Positions 10,148-20,500 of a DNA stretch of 64,000 nt are shown in pieces (within the stretch, counting starts at the first letter, position 1; the number at the start of each line of letters is the position of its first letter). The stretch is from assembly GCF_900111125.1 (NCBI RefSeq), contig NZ_FOGE01000003.1, positions 1 to 64,000 on the forward strand, read 5' to 3'. The notes under the pieces were generated by a model. That model worked only from the letters and a program-made list of their open reading frames with translations. It was not told the DNA's origin and made no database searches. Position numbers and translations under genes: made by a program. Origin of the DNA: Sphingobium sp. YR768 (GTDB lineage Bacteria; Pseudomonadota; Alphaproteobacteria; Sphingomonadales; Sphingomonadaceae).

Positions 10148-10771
10148 ATGAGCAGCGCAACTGCAAACACGGAACCTCGGGTATATCATTTACCCGAGGA
10201 ACCGCACCTCCACGAAGGCCACAGCACCATGCTGGGCTTCTGGATGTACCTGATGAGCGACTGTCTCATCTTCGCCATCCTGTTCGCCACCTATGCCGTG
10301 CTCGGCGGCAGCTTCGCCGGTGGCCCCGGCCCCAAGGATCTGTTCGACCTGCCGCTCATCGCGCTCAACACCGCGATGCTGCTGTTCTCGTCGATCACCT
10401 ATGGCTTCGCCATGCTGGCGATGGAAAAGAACAAGGTCAGCGCCACCCAGGCCTGGCTGTTCGTCACGCTGCTGTTCGGCGGGGCGTTCCTGTTCATCGA
10501 ACTCTACGAATTTTCGCACCTCATCCATGAAGGTGCGGGTCCGTGGCGTTCGGCATTCCTGTCGTCCTTCTTCACGCTGGTCGGCACCCACGGTCTGCAC
10601 GTCACCTTCGGTTCGATCTGGCTGATCACGCTGATGGTGCAGGTGGCCAAGAAGGGTCTGATCCCGGCCAACAAGCGTCGCCTGATGTGCCTCAGCCTCT
10701 TCTGGCACTTCCTCGACGTCATCTGGATCGGCGTCTTCACCTTTGTCTATCTGATGGGAGTCCTGCGGTGA
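10148..10771 (+). CDS. cyoC: Quinol oxidase subunit III
   Basis: About 207 aa from the ATG at 10148, matching the usual CyoC length. A longer upstream frame lies inside cyoB and is not used. About five hydrophobic helices are present, with the [28 protein letters not shown] start and [16 protein letters not shown] segment typical of subunit III of quinol oxidases. It contributes to structural stability of the inner-membrane complex. Its stop overlaps the GTG start of cyoD, giving translational coupling. Confidence 0.93.
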   Translation: MSSATANTEPRVYHLPEEPHLHEGHSTMLGFWMYLMSDCLIFAILFATYAVLGGSFAGGPGPKDLFDLPLIALNTAMLLFSSITYGFAMLAMEKNKVSATQAWLFVTLLFGGAFLFIELYEFSHLIHEGAGPWRSAFLSSFFTLVGTHGLHVTFGSIWLITLMVQVAKKGLIPANKRRLMCLSLFWHFLDVIWIGVFTFVYLMGVLR

Positions 10772-11244
10772 GCGACGCTGTCCATAGCCACGACGCCCAC
10801 GGCCACGGGCATGACGACCATCATGAAGATGGCGCCCATGGGACCATGGGCAGCTACATGATCGGTTTCGGCCTGTCGGTGATCCTGACGGCCATTCCCT
10901 TCTGGCTGGTCATGTCCGGCGTGCTGGGCGATCCGAAGCTGACCGGCTTCGTCATCCTGGCCTTCGCCGCCGTCCAGGTGGTCGTCCACATGATCTACTT
11001 CCTGCACATGAACACCCGCGTCGAAGGCGGCTGGTCGTTCATGGCGATGATGCTGACAGTCGTGCTGATCGTCATCACTTTGTCGGGTTCGACCTGGGTC
11101 ATGTATCACCTCAACACCAACATGATGCCGCATGGCGACATGGAAATGTCCGGGACGATGCCGAGCGATCCCACGGGTGAAATGACCCACGACATGGCCG
11201 GTCATGACATGAATGCCATGGCGAACATGAGCGACATGCCGTGA
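10768..11244 (+). CDS. cyoD: Quinol oxidase subunit IV with metal-binding-like tails
   Basis: A GTG start at 10768 overlaps the cyoC stop and gives 158 aa, clearly longer than the roughly 110 aa usual for CyoD. The core has three transmembrane helices with [12 protein letters not shown] typical of subunit IV. Extra length lies at both ends: the first 25 residues are His/Asp-rich ([16 protein letters not shown]), and the last about 45 residues are Met/His-rich with repeated M-x-x-M and H-D-M elements. Such tails can bind Cu(I) or Zn(II); a role in copper delivery to CuB is inference. The stop overlaps the GTG of the SURF1 gene. Confidence 0.9.
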   Translation: MSDAVHSHDAHGHGHDDHHEDGAHGTMGSYMIGFGLSVILTAIPFWLVMSGVLGDPKLTGFVILAFAAVQVVVHMIYFLHMNTRVEGGWSFMAMMLTVVLIVITLSGSTWVMYHLNTNMMPHGDMEMSGTMPSDPTGEMTHDMAGHDMNAMANMSDMP

Positions 11245-11963
11245 CAACGGCGAACACCGGGGGGCGTGCAAAGCGCTCCCCGGCTTTCCTGATCGGGCTG
11301 ACGCTGATCGCCCTGATCCTTTTTTCCGGTTTCTCCGCGCTCGGCATCTGGCAAGTCAAACGCCTCGCCTGGAAGCGCGACCTGATCGCCCGTGTCGATG
11401 CCCGCATCCACGCCGCGCCGGTCCCCGCACCCGCGATTGCGACCAAGGACGACGAATATCGCCGCGTCTCGCTGACCGGCACCTTCCTGCATGACAAGAC
11501 CGCCCTGACGCAGGCCGTTACGGTGCGCGGTCCCGGCTTCTGGGTGATGGCGCCGCTGCGCCGGGAGGACGGCAAGATCACCCTGATCAACCGCGGCTTC
11601 GTGCCCGACCGCAAGGTCCGCTATGACCGGCCCGAAGGCAAGGTGCAGGTCGTCGGCCTGCTGCGCCTTACCGAACCGGACGGTGGCTTCCTGCGCAGCA
11701 ACGATCCGGCTGCCGACCGCTGGTATTCGCGCGATGTCGCCGCCATCGGCCATGCGCGCAAGCTGAACGGTGTCGAAGCCAGCTATTTCATCGATGCAGG
11801 CGCTACCCCCTCCCCGTCCGCCCTGCCCGTCGGCGGCCTCACCGTCATTTCCTTCCCCAACAGTCACCTGCAATATGCCATCACATGGTTCGTGCTGGCG
11901 GCGATGACCGTGGGGGGCTACATCATCGTGATGCGCCAGTCGGGAAAAGATCGCCAGGGATGA
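11241..11963 (+). CDS. SURF1-family oxidase assembly protein
   Basis: This 240-aa protein starts at a GTG overlapping the cyoD stop. It has the SURF1 layout of an N-terminal and a C-terminal transmembrane helix enclosing a periplasmic domain. Hallmarks are FSALGIWQVKRLAWK just after the first helix, LINRGFVPDRK in the middle and NSHLQYAITWFVLA at the second helix. SURF1 proteins deliver heme a-type cofactor to heme-copper oxidases. In Paracoccus, a dedicated copy serves the ba3 quinol oxidase, and linkage to cyoABCD suggests the same here. The sensor kinase gene begins inside its stop codon (ATGA). Confidence 0.92.
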   Translation: MTTANTGGRAKRSPAFLIGLTLIALILFSGFSALGIWQVKRLAWKRDLIARVDARIHAAPVPAPAIATKDDEYRRVSLTGTFLHDKTALTQAVTVRGPGFWVMAPLRREDGKITLINRGFVPDRKVRYDRPEGKVQVVGLLRLTEPDGGFLRSNDPAADRWYSRDVAAIGHARKLNGVEASYFIDAGATPSPSALPVGGLTVISFPNSHLQYAITWFVLAAMTVGGYIIVMRQSGKDRQG

Positions 11964-13285
11964 ACAGCGAGCCGGTCAAGCGTATCCGCTGGCTCCCCAG
12001 CCAGTGGCCCGCCGACGCCGCCGGGCGCCGCAACATGGCCTTGCTGGTGCAATTGCGCTGGATCGCCATCGCCGGACAAATCGCGACGATCCTGGTCGTG
12101 CATTTCGGCATGAACATCCATCTGCCGCTGCAATCGATGCTGGTGGTCCCCTGCATCGCGGTGCTGATGAATTTCGGCAGCCTGATGATCCTGCGGCGGC
12201 GGGCCGACATCACCCATGCCGAACTGTTTCTGGCGCTACTGTTCGACGTGCTGGCCCTGACTACGCAACTCTATCTGAGCGGTGGCGGGACCAACCCGTT
12301 CATCTCGCTCTATCTGCTGCAAGTGGCGCTGGGCGTGGTGCTGTTGCACCGCTGGAGCGTGTGGGGTATCGTGGCGGCCTCCTCCGCCTGTGCGGCGATG
12401 CTGACCGTCTTCTATCGACCGCTGGACCTGAGCGACTCGCTGGAAGGCCATTTGTTCGACCTGCATATCATCGGCACATGGGTCTGCGTCACGATGATCG
12501 CGGTGCTGCTGGTGCTGTTCATGACCCGCGTGACGCATAATCTGCAACAGCGCGAAGCCTATCTGGCGCGGTTGCGGCAACAGGCGGTGGAAGAGGAGCA
12601 TATCATCCGCATGGGGCTGCTGGCATCGGGCGCCGCCCATGAGCTGGGCACCCCGCTCGCGCAGCTCGCCGTAGTGCTGGGCGACTGGCGGCATATGCCC
12701 CAGATCAAAAAGCATCCCGCTCTGGTCGAGGAAGTGGAAGAAATGGAAGCGGCGGTGAAGCGCTGCAAATCCATATTGACCGGCATCCTGATGTCGGCGG
12801 GCGAAGCCCGTGGCGAAGCCCCGCAGGCCACTGACGTCCGCAGCTTCATAGAGATCATCGCCCGCGACTGGCGCGCCGCCAATGCGGGCATGCCGCTGCG
12901 CTGCGATTTCGGCCCGCATGATTATCCCCGCATCGTCGCCGATCCGGTGATCCGTCAGGCCGTCACCAACCTGCTGGACAATGCGCGCGAAGCGGGCGCA
13001 TCCTACATCAACATGATGATCAGCCGGGACAGCCAGTGGCTGCACATCACAGTGCGCGATAATGGCAAGGGGTTCAGCCCGGACATGCTGGCCGATGTCG
13101 GCAAGCCCTATCGGTCGAGCAAGGGCCGGCAGGGCGGCGGACTGGGCCTGTTTCTGGTAGTCAATGTCGTGCGCAAGCTGGGCGGCCGGGTCGATGCCAG
13201 CAATGGTGCGGATGGCGGGGCGATGATCCAGTTGCGCCTGCCCTTCGCCACGCTGGCGCTGGAGGAGGAAAGCGATGCTGACTGA
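11960..13285 (+). CDS. regB: Redox sensor histidine kinase, RegB/PrrB/ActS type
   Basis: The ATG at 11960 overlaps the SURF1 stop and gives 441 aa. About six hydrophobic segments form the membrane domain. It contains GGGTNPF (residues 108-114), the quinone-binding signature of RegB. The H-box has H227 in GAAHELGTPL, typical of RegB. Cys269 in AAVKRCKSIL sits where RegB has its redox-active cysteine. The ATPase domain shows NLLDNAREA (N box), DNGKGF and GGGLGLFLV. RegB senses the quinone pool and phosphorylates RegA. Being co-transcribed with a quinol oxidase means sensor and main quinol consumer share expression. Confidence 0.93.
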   Translation: MNSEPVKRIRWLPSQWPADAAGRRNMALLVQLRWIAIAGQIATILVVHFGMNIHLPLQSMLVVPCIAVLMNFGSLMILRRRADITHAELFLALLFDVLALTTQLYLSGGGTNPFISLYLLQVALGVVLLHRWSVWGIVAASSACAAMLTVFYRPLDLSDSLEGHLFDLHIIGTWVCVTMIAVLLVLFMTRVTHNLQQREAYLARLRQQAVEEEHIIRMGLLASGAAHELGTPLAQLAVVLGDWRHMPQIKKHPALVEEVEEMEAAVKRCKSILTGILMSAGEARGEAPQATDVRSFIEIIARDWRAANAGMPLRCDFGPHDYPRIVADPVIRQAVTNLLDNAREAGASYINMMISRDSQWLHITVRDNGKGFSPDMLADVGKPYRSSKGRQGGGLGLFLVVNVVRKLGGRVDASNGADGGAMIQLRLPFATLALEEESDAD

Positions 13286-13808
13286 CAAGCAACTCCTGAT
13301 CGTGGAGGATGACGAAGGCTTTGCCCGTACCCTGAAACGCTCCTTCGAACGGCGCGGCTATGATGTGCTGCTGGCCGACAGTCTGGAGGCCGTCAACGAT
13401 CTGCTCGCCGCCAACCGGCCCGGCTATGCGGTGGTCGACCTGAAGCTCGGCCCGCAATCCGGGCTGGCCTGCGTTCAGGCGCTCCATGCCCATGATCCCG
13501 CGATGCTGATCGTCGTGCTGACTGGCTTTGCCAGCATCGCGACGGCCGTGGATGCGATCAAGCTGGGCGCAACCAACTATCTCGCCAAACCGTCCAACAC
13601 CGACGATATCGAGGCCGCCTTCGCCCGGTCTGGCGGCGACCCGGATACGCCCCTCGCCCCGCGCCCGACATCGATCAAGACGCTGGAATGGGAGCATATC
13701 CACGAAGTCCTCAAGGACAGCGACTTCAATATTTCGGAAGCCGCCCGGCGCCTGGGCATGCATCGCCGCACGCTGGCCCGGAAGCTCGCCAAAAGACAGG
13801 TTGGTTGA
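13275..13808 (+). CDS. regA: Redox response regulator, RegA/PrrA/ActR type
   Basis: This 177-aa protein overlaps the end of the kinase gene by 11 nt. The receiver domain has the acidic pair (VEDDE), phospho-acceptor Asp55 in AVVDLKLG, Thr in VLTGFAS and Lys in LAKPS. The C-terminal Fis-type helix-turn-helix (ISEAARRLGMHRRTLARKLAK) is the near-invariant RegA DNA-binding motif. RegA globally controls respiration, and in other alphaproteobacteria carbon and nitrogen fixation. Being last in the cyo operon, it may regulate its own operon promoter before 7027. Confidence 0.94.
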   Translation: MLTDKQLLIVEDDEGFARTLKRSFERRGYDVLLADSLEAVNDLLAANRPGYAVVDLKLGPQSGLACVQALHAHDPAMLIVVLTGFASIATAVDAIKLGATNYLAKPSNTDDIEAAFARSGGDPDTPLAPRPTSIKTLEWEHIHEVLKDSDFNISEAARRLGMHRRTLARKLAKRQVG

Positions 13809-13971
13809 GATATTTTCGGCCATCCATGAAGCAATAGCCAAATATCTGAATTTACTATCTATTTATTGCCTCAAAGCACTCAATATCGACAGTCGAATAT
13901 CCGGCGTTTCTTGTTAAAACAGGCAAAATAGTATAAACGCTCCCGTAACAAAGATGAAGCGGGAGTAGGTC

Positions 13972-16398
13972 ATGTCAGGTTCCATCGGATACTGGTTTTC
14001 CGTCGATCGCGACTCTAACAGCTTTGACATGCAGGTCGACTATACAGTTGACGGCTATAATGATCCGGAGACGGGCGAATCCTTCTACGAAACAAGCTGG
14101 AACTACACTTATTATGACGTGAATTCCGGCATTGGCGGCAGCACCGGCGGCTATGGCTGGGACTCCGAGACGGTGCCCATCTATATCGGCTTTCCCTCCG
14201 GTGAGGATGTCGCCGATGCAACATTGACCTTCACCGCGATGAACAATTTCAGCGCGGATTCCGTCAGCATGAGCTGGCACATATTGAATGCCGGTCTGGC
14301 CCATGGCGACAAGATACTGACCGGCAGCAGCGATCTGGACATCGTGATCTCGGGCTATGGCGCGGACGAACTCTACGGGCTGGCGGGCGACGATTATCTC
14401 GATTCCGGTGACGGCAATGACCGGCTCTATGGCGGAGACGGCAGCGACTGGTTGGATGGCGGGGCCGGTGACGACCAGATGGATGGCGGCGCGGGCGACG
14501 ATCTCTTCGTCGTGGACTCCCTGTCCGACCAAGTCGTGGAACTGGAAGATGGCGGCTATGACATGGTGATCACGACCACCAGCTACACGCTCGGCGCCTA
14601 TGTCGAAGCGCTGCTGCTGGACGGGTCGGACGCGATCGATGGCACCGGCAATGATGAGGATAACGACATCGCTGGCAATATGCAGGCCAACGTCCTGATC
14701 GGCCTGAACGGCGACGACACACTCTATGGCTATGATGGCGACGACACGCTGCTGGGCGGCGATGGCTATGACATAATGGAAGGCGGCCTGGGCGACGACC
14801 ATATGGAAGGCGGGCAGGATGACGATATCTATGTCGTGAACAGCCTGGGCGATACGGTGGTCGAAAATGCAGACGAAGGCATGGATCAGGTCGTTGTCTG
14901 GGGCCTGCCCGCTGATAAGCTGGGCAACAATGTCGAAATATTGATCAATGTCGATGATACAGCGGATTTCCGCGGCACTGGCAATGCCGCCGACAACATG
15001 CTGGCCGGCGCGCTGGCGGACGATACGCTGCTGGGCCGGGCCGGCGATGATCTGCTGATCGGCTGGGATGGCGACGACATATTGCTGGGCGGCGCTGGCG
15101 CAGACGAACTGGATGGTGGCTTCGGGCGGGACAGCGCCAGCTATAGCCAGGCCGCCTCTGCGGTCGCCGTCAATCTGGAAACGGGCGTCGGCACGCTGGG
15201 CGAGGCGATTGGCGACAGCTTCTTCTCGATCGAAGGGCTAATCGGCAGCGCCCATGATGATCAGTTGACCGGCGACAGCGGCGCCAATCGGCTGTTCGGC
15301 CGCGATGGCGACGATATTTTGCGCGGCGGCGACGGGCGGGACATTTTGACCGGCGGCGCGGGCGCGGATGATATGGACGGCGGTGGCGGCGGCGACACGG
15401 TCAGCTATGCCGGATCGACCGCCGGCGTTCAGGTCGACCTGCTGACCCAGACCGCGTCGGGCGGCCATGCAGACGGCGACACGCTGGCGAATTTCAGCCA
15501 TGTCGAGGGCAGCAGCAAGAACGACATTCTGACCGGCAATGGCCAGACCAACCTGCTGATCGGCGGCGCGGGTGACGATCAACTGGATGGCGGCGCGGGC
15601 AACGATATGATCCGCGGCGGACTGGGCGCGGACGTGATGGTCGGCGGCCTGGGCACCGATACGCTCGACTATAGCAGTTCCAGCCTTGGCGTTTCCGTCA
15701 ACCTCGGCACCGGAACCGCGTCGGGCGGGGATGCGCAGGGCGACAGTTTCAGCGGCTTCGAACGGCTGATCGGCAGCGCGCAGGACGACGAACTGGCCGG
15801 CGACACCGGCAACAACCGGATCGAGGGCGGCGATGGCGACGACATATTGCGCGGCGGATCGGGCAATGACCTCATCATCGGCGGGCGCGGCGCCGACCGG
15901 ATGAACGGCGGCGCGGGCATCGACACGATCAGCTATGAAGGGTCTACCCACTGGGTCAGCCTTTATCTGGAAAGCGGCACCGCCTATGGCGCAGACGGAA
16001 CGGGCGACAAATTCCGCGATTTCGAGAATGCGCGCGGCAGCGAGGTGGGCGACGCCATCTATGGCAGCAGCGGCAATAATGTCCTCTATGGCGGGGGCGG
16101 CGACGACTATATCATGGGCGGCGGTGGCAATGACCGCATCTATGGCGGGGACGGCGACGATATTTTCAACGTCTTTGGCGTCGGCGTACAACGGATCATG
16201 GACTTCACGGCTGGTGACGGCACGGACGACAGCATCAACGTCGTCGTCGGCGAGGATTATGATAGCTTCATCGAGGTGATGGCGATCGCCGTGCAGGATG
16301 GCGATGACACCATTTTCGATTTTGGCGGCGGCAAGGTGCTGATCCTGGACGGGATCGACAAGACCAGCCTCGCCCTGTCGGATTTCGTCTTCACCTGA
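13972..16398 (+). CDS. Large RTX-repeat calcium-binding protein, probable type I secretion substrate
   Basis: An 808-aa, very acidic protein with no cysteine seen and no N-terminal signal peptide. Residues 1 to about 110 form an aromatic-rich region without a recognised domain. From about 120 to 745 there are several blocks of GGxGxDxLx nonapeptide repeats interleaved with linker segments of the form DTxSYxxSxxGVxVxLxTGTAxGG. The last about 60 residues (FDFGGGKVLILDGIDKTSLALSDFVF) resemble a C-terminal type I secretion signal. RTX repeats fold when Ca2+ is met outside the cell. No protease, lipase or adhesin domain could be identified. A GGGAG site precedes the ATG. No T1SS transporter genes are nearby. 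Confidence 0.85.
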   Translation: MSGSIGYWFSVDRDSNSFDMQVDYTVDGYNDPETGESFYETSWNYTYYDVNSGIGGSTGGYGWDSETVPIYIGFPSGEDVADATLTFTAMNNFSADSVSMSWHILNAGLAHGDKILTGSSDLDIVISGYGADELYGLAGDDYLDSGDGNDRLYGGDGSDWLDGGAGDDQMDGGAGDDLFVVDSLSDQVVELEDGGYDMVITTTSYTLGAYVEALLLDGSDAIDGTGNDEDNDIAGNMQANVLIGLNGDDTLYGYDGDDTLLGGDGYDIMEGGLGDDHMEGGQDDDIYVVNSLGDTVVENADEGMDQVVVWGLPADKLGNNVEILINVDDTADFRGTGNAADNMLAGALADDTLLGRAGDDLLIGWDGDDILLGGAGADELDGGFGRDSASYSQAASAVAVNLETGVGTLGEAIGDSFFSIEGLIGSAHDDQLTGDSGANRLFGRDGDDILRGGDGRDILTGGAGADDMDGGGGGDTVSYAGSTAGVQVDLLTQTASGGHADGDTLANFSHVEGSSKNDILTGNGQTNLLIGGAGDDQLDGGAGNDMIRGGLGADVMVGGLGTDTLDYSSSSLGVSVNLGTGTASGGDAQGDSFSGFERLIGSAQDDELAGDTGNNRIEGGDGDDILRGGSGNDLIIGGRGADRMNGGAGIDTISYEGSTHWVSLYLESGTAYGADGTGDKFRDFENARGSEVGDAIYGSSGNNVLYGGGGDDYIMGGGGNDRIYGGDGDDIFNVFGVGVQRIMDFTAGDGTDDSINVVVGEDYDSFIEVMAIAVQDGDDTIFDFGGGKVLILDGIDKTSLALSDFVFT

Positions 16399-16494
16399 AG
16401 CACTTGACGCACATTCGGCATGCGACAAGCCCCTGCACGCGCGCTAGGCTGACATGTCATCAAAGCTTGTCAGATCGGGGGGCAGCGCGCGCGG

Positions 16495-17520
16495 ATGCGA
16501 GTCTGGTTCAATCAATCCTTTTCCATGCGCAACCTTGTGCGCCGTATCGTCGCGGATCGGCCGCATATTCAACTGTGCGTCAGCGCCATCGACCATGATT
16601 CGCCGGTGCGGGACGTGTCGCCCCTCTTCTGGACGGAGCCGGGCAAGGGCGAGACGGACTATACCGACTGGCTGATCGACACCGCCACGCAGCGCGGCAT
16701 AGAAGCACTGGTGCCCCAACGCGGCAAGATCGGCGTGGCAAGAGCGCTGGATCGGTTCGCGGCGAACGGCATTCACGTTCATATCGCGGCCGATGTCGAC
16801 ACGCTGGACCTGCTGGACGACAAGGCGGCGTTCAGCGCTTCGCTGGCCGACGATCCCTATCTGTGCCCCACGACATGGGTGACGACGGCCGCCGCGTTCG
16901 AGGCAGCCGTGGATGCGACAACGCGCTATGGCGCATCAGCCTGCGTGAAGCCCAGCCGGGGCGTCTATGGTGCGGGCTATTGGACGCTGGACGCCAACGG
17001 GCCGCTGGCGCATCTCGCCGATCCCGATGCACGGCGGATCGCGCCGGAGGTCTATGCCGCCTCGCTCCGCCATGCCGAAGAGGTCGGCGACGGTTTCTCG
17101 CTTCTGGTTATGGAGCATCTGCCGGGCCTTGAAGCGTCGGTCGACATCGTCGCCGATCGCGGCACAGTGATGCTGGCAGCCGTGCGGACCAAGCTGGACG
17201 CCAACCGGCAACGCATCCAGACCCGGCATGAACTAACCACGCATGCGACGGAACTGGTCCGTCGCCACCGACTGCACGGCGCCGTGAACGTCCAGTATAA
17301 GCAAGACCGTCATGGCAACTGGCGCATATTGGAGATCAACGCCCGCGCGGCTGGCGGCGCATCCTATTGCGACGCGGCCGGTGTCCCCTTCTGCGCGACC
17401 TGGATCGATGTGGTGACGGGCACGGCGACGCCCTTCGAAGCGGATATCGACACCGAAGTCATCGCCATGGTGCAGGCAGAACCGCGTCAGAAGGGATCGG
17501 CAGGCACCAGCCAGGCATAG
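16495..17520 (+). CDS. ATP-grasp domain protein of the Ter-associated type
   Basis: This 341-aa protein has an ATP-grasp layout: an N-terminal substrate-binding Rossmann-like part (about 1-115), an ATP-binding segment with ACVKPSRGVYGAGYW, then LLVMEHLPGLEASVDIVAD and the metal-binding EINARAAGGAS near the end. Such enzymes couple carboxylates to amines or thiols using ATP. ATP-grasp genes of this type recur beside Ter clusters and are thought to act with the phosphoribosyltransferase/HAD/aldolase set (here 27450-31324). It is separated from that set by the convergent helicase gene, whose stop overlaps its 3' end by 34 nt. The start at 16495 is the first plausible one; RBS weak. Confidence 0.8.
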   Translation: MRVWFNQSFSMRNLVRRIVADRPHIQLCVSAIDHDSPVRDVSPLFWTEPGKGETDYTDWLIDTATQRGIEALVPQRGKIGVARALDRFAANGIHVHIAADVDTLDLLDDKAAFSASLADDPYLCPTTWVTTAAAFEAAVDATTRYGASACVKPSRGVYGAGYWTLDANGPLAHLADPDARRIAPEVYAASLRHAEEVGDGFSLLVMEHLPGLEASVDIVADRGTVMLAAVRTKLDANRQRIQTRHELTTHATELVRRHRLHGAVNVQYKQDRHGNWRILEINARAAGGASYCDAAGVPFCATWIDVVTGTATPFEADIDTEVIAMVQAEPRQKGSAGTSQA

Positions 17521-20500
17521 GGGACCGGATCGGTTTGCAGCGGCGTGCTGCGCCAGCGCCGATGTTCGGTGTGACGGCTGGGCGGCAGTTCACCCGTTTC
17601 CGGCATGATGCCGCGCGCAGCCAGCACAGCGACCAGTTCATCGATCACCGCCTGCCGCTCGCGGATGAAGCGGGAGGCGAAACAGCGCCACACCGTCCAG
17701 CCAGCACGTTCGATCATGCGTTGGCGCGCCATATCATCCGGCCATTGTTCCGGTCCGTGATAGCGATCGCCATCGCATTCGATCGCCAGACGCCGGTCAT
17801 CAGCGCCTTCGACCACCAGATCGATCCGCTTGCTGCCGACCGGGACTTGCGTGTCCACGCGATAGCCGCGTTCGACCAGCAGGTCGTACATCTCCTGTTC
17901 GAACGGACTTTCACAGCGTGCGCGGCGATCCGCGACAAGCCCCGTCTCGGCGGCGAAGGGCGCATGGAAATGCTCGATCAGACTGCGCCGTAATTTGTCG
18001 GACGGGCGCAGATCTTCCATCTCCACCGAACGAACCAGCACCATACGATCGCGTGCACGGGAGGCCGCGACATTGAATCGCTGTTCGAACCCAACGCCGG
18101 ACAGGCCCGAACTGCCACGATCAGCAACTAGCGACACGAACATGATGTCGCGCTCATCCCCCTGAAAGGCGGCAGGTTCCCCGACGCGAATATCGTGACG
18201 CAGCATGATTTCGGCGCCCAGCACCTGCTCGATAGCGGTCAGGATCGCGATCGCCTGCTCCTGCCCCAGCAAGGTGGTGACACCGATCGAGCGGTGCCGC
18301 ATGGCCGGGTCATCGGCAATCCGCCCGATCGCGTCGACAATGCAGTCGACCTCCGGCGGATTGACCTTGCCCTTGCGATAGCCATCCTCGACCAGAATAT
18401 CGACTAGAGGCGGATCAAGCCGTTCGGAGGCTGAGGGCAGACGCAACGGCACAAGTTGATGCGCGTAGAACTGCGCCTTCGAATATTCGATGATCGCCCC
18501 GACGCAGCGAAAATGCTCCTTCAGCAAGATGGCGCCCCCGGCAAAGACGACGGTGCCAAGATCATAGAGCGATTTCTCTTCGCGCAGGGCAGACCGATAA
18601 TCGTCAAGCTGGCTACCGAGATGGCGCGCCGCGAGAAGATTCATCCGCGCTTCTTCACGAAAACCGGCATCCGGGCTGACCTGACGATCATCCCCCACAA
18701 TCAGAACCTGTTTGGCGCGCAGCAGTGCCGGCAGCGCGGCAAGTGTCGATTGCGACGCCTCATCTACGACGACGAGATCGAACAGGCCCAGTTCGGCCGG
18801 CAAGGATTCCGACACGCGATAATGCGGCATGATCCAGCAAGGCAGCGCATTTTTCGCGCGATCGGCCGCCGCACGCGCATCCTGCCGATAACGGCCCGCG
18901 CGAATACCGGTGCCGCGCCCGATCTTCCGCATCGCCTGGGCATAAGCGGCGAGCGCCGATCGCACCTGATCGCTCGCCTTTTCGGCAAGCCGGCACCAGG
19001 TCCGCAGTTCAATCGATTCCTCATAGGCCCGGCGCAGATGCTCTTCATGCTCCGTGCGTTCGCGTCCGAATGTCCGCAACTGGTCGTGCAGATCGATACG
19101 GCCAAGCCAGCTATGCATCCGCCGCAAGGTCCAGCGGTCGCGCCAGTCACCAGGCGTCCAGCTATCCTCGACGCCGGTCACCGCTTCCGTGCGCAAGGCC
19201 AGCGCCCAGGATGGCGCGCCATTTTCCTCGATCAGCGCGCTCAATTGACGAATATCGGAGAAACAGGGCGCCAGTGACCGCAAATGGGCCACTTCGCCAA
19301 GCGCGGCGGACCAGCGCTCTCCCATCAATGCCGCATCGGTTGCGGCCAGGCCCAGTTCAGCACCCAGCACGGATCGGAGCGCATTCCCAACCGCGCCCTC
19401 CATATTGGCGGCTATGCCACGCAACCGCTCGCGCGTCTCATGGGCCGCAGACAGGCGGGCGCGAAGCAGATGCCGATCCAGCAACGTCATCAGCGCATCA
19501 AGAGCAACGGAATCTCCCGCGATCCTGCCCGACCAATCGGGCAGCAGGCTGCGTAATTCCTGCTGCAAGCGGCGTTCCCCGTTCGCAAGACCGCGCAGGT
19601 CAGCCAGATGCTGGAGTTGGCGACGCATCGCCTCTGCAATGGCAGGTTCCTCTCCACCGGCGGGATCGAGTCCCGCCTGCCCGCTGACATTGTTCCAGGC
19701 GGCCGCCACCCTCTGCCCCTGATCCAGCGCGGAAAGATAGCGGTCGACATCGGCCCATTCCCCCGCCCCCGAAATCGGACGCCCGGAAAGCCGCACGCTC
19801 GCAATCTGGCCCTTCAACTGACGCGCGAACAGATTCTGGATCAGGCCCAGTTCTTCGCCCCGCGCCAGTTTGCCAACGGTCTCCCGGAACGCGGCATCCA
19901 TTTGTGCGCCATCGGGCAGCGTCACAGGGCGAACCAGAAAATGCCGCTCTTCCCCGGCCAGCGCCCCAACATCGGCGTCCAGCCCGGCAAGGGCGACGAG
20001 AATGGCATCGTCAGCATCGGCCCGCCACCGTTGCAATATTGCCCGCGACCAACCGAAGGAGGCTGTTTCAGCGTCGCGCAGTGCATCCTTCAGCGCCGCC
20101 GCCTGCTGCCGGGTAGCGGACACCCCCTCGATCGATGCGCCGGGTGCCAGCGCTTCCGCTTTACTCGTCGCCTGCTCGATCCGCTCGACCTCCAGCAAAT
20201 CCTGATGAAGCGCAATCAGCCCTTCGGCGGTGGGCAATATATCCGACGGCAACGCATCGTTGAGGCAGACCAGCCTGTCTCCCGCCTCTTTGCGCGCGGC
20301 CCGCAGGCGAACGATCGTCTCATCGTCAAATGTCGGTTCATGAGAGGCGATGACATCGATGGCATCCGGCAACCACCCGGCAAGATCGGCTTTGGCCACC
20401 AGCCGTCGCGCCGCTTCAGCCGGTTCGATCCTTGTGCCATCGAGAATGACGGCGGTCATCGATCCGCGACCGATTTCGTCCACCTGCCGGTCGATCGCCG

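Noticed and set aside
8091..10166. 691-aa minus-strand open frame opposite cyoB
   Set aside because: It is the shadow of cyoB: rich in His/Asp/Arg without a domain, while cyoB is unmistakable.
14380..16180. Periodic repeats in the RTX gene as a DNA repeat array or CRISPR
   Set aside because: They are coding repeats for calcium-binding nonapeptides in one open frame, with no spacer structure.
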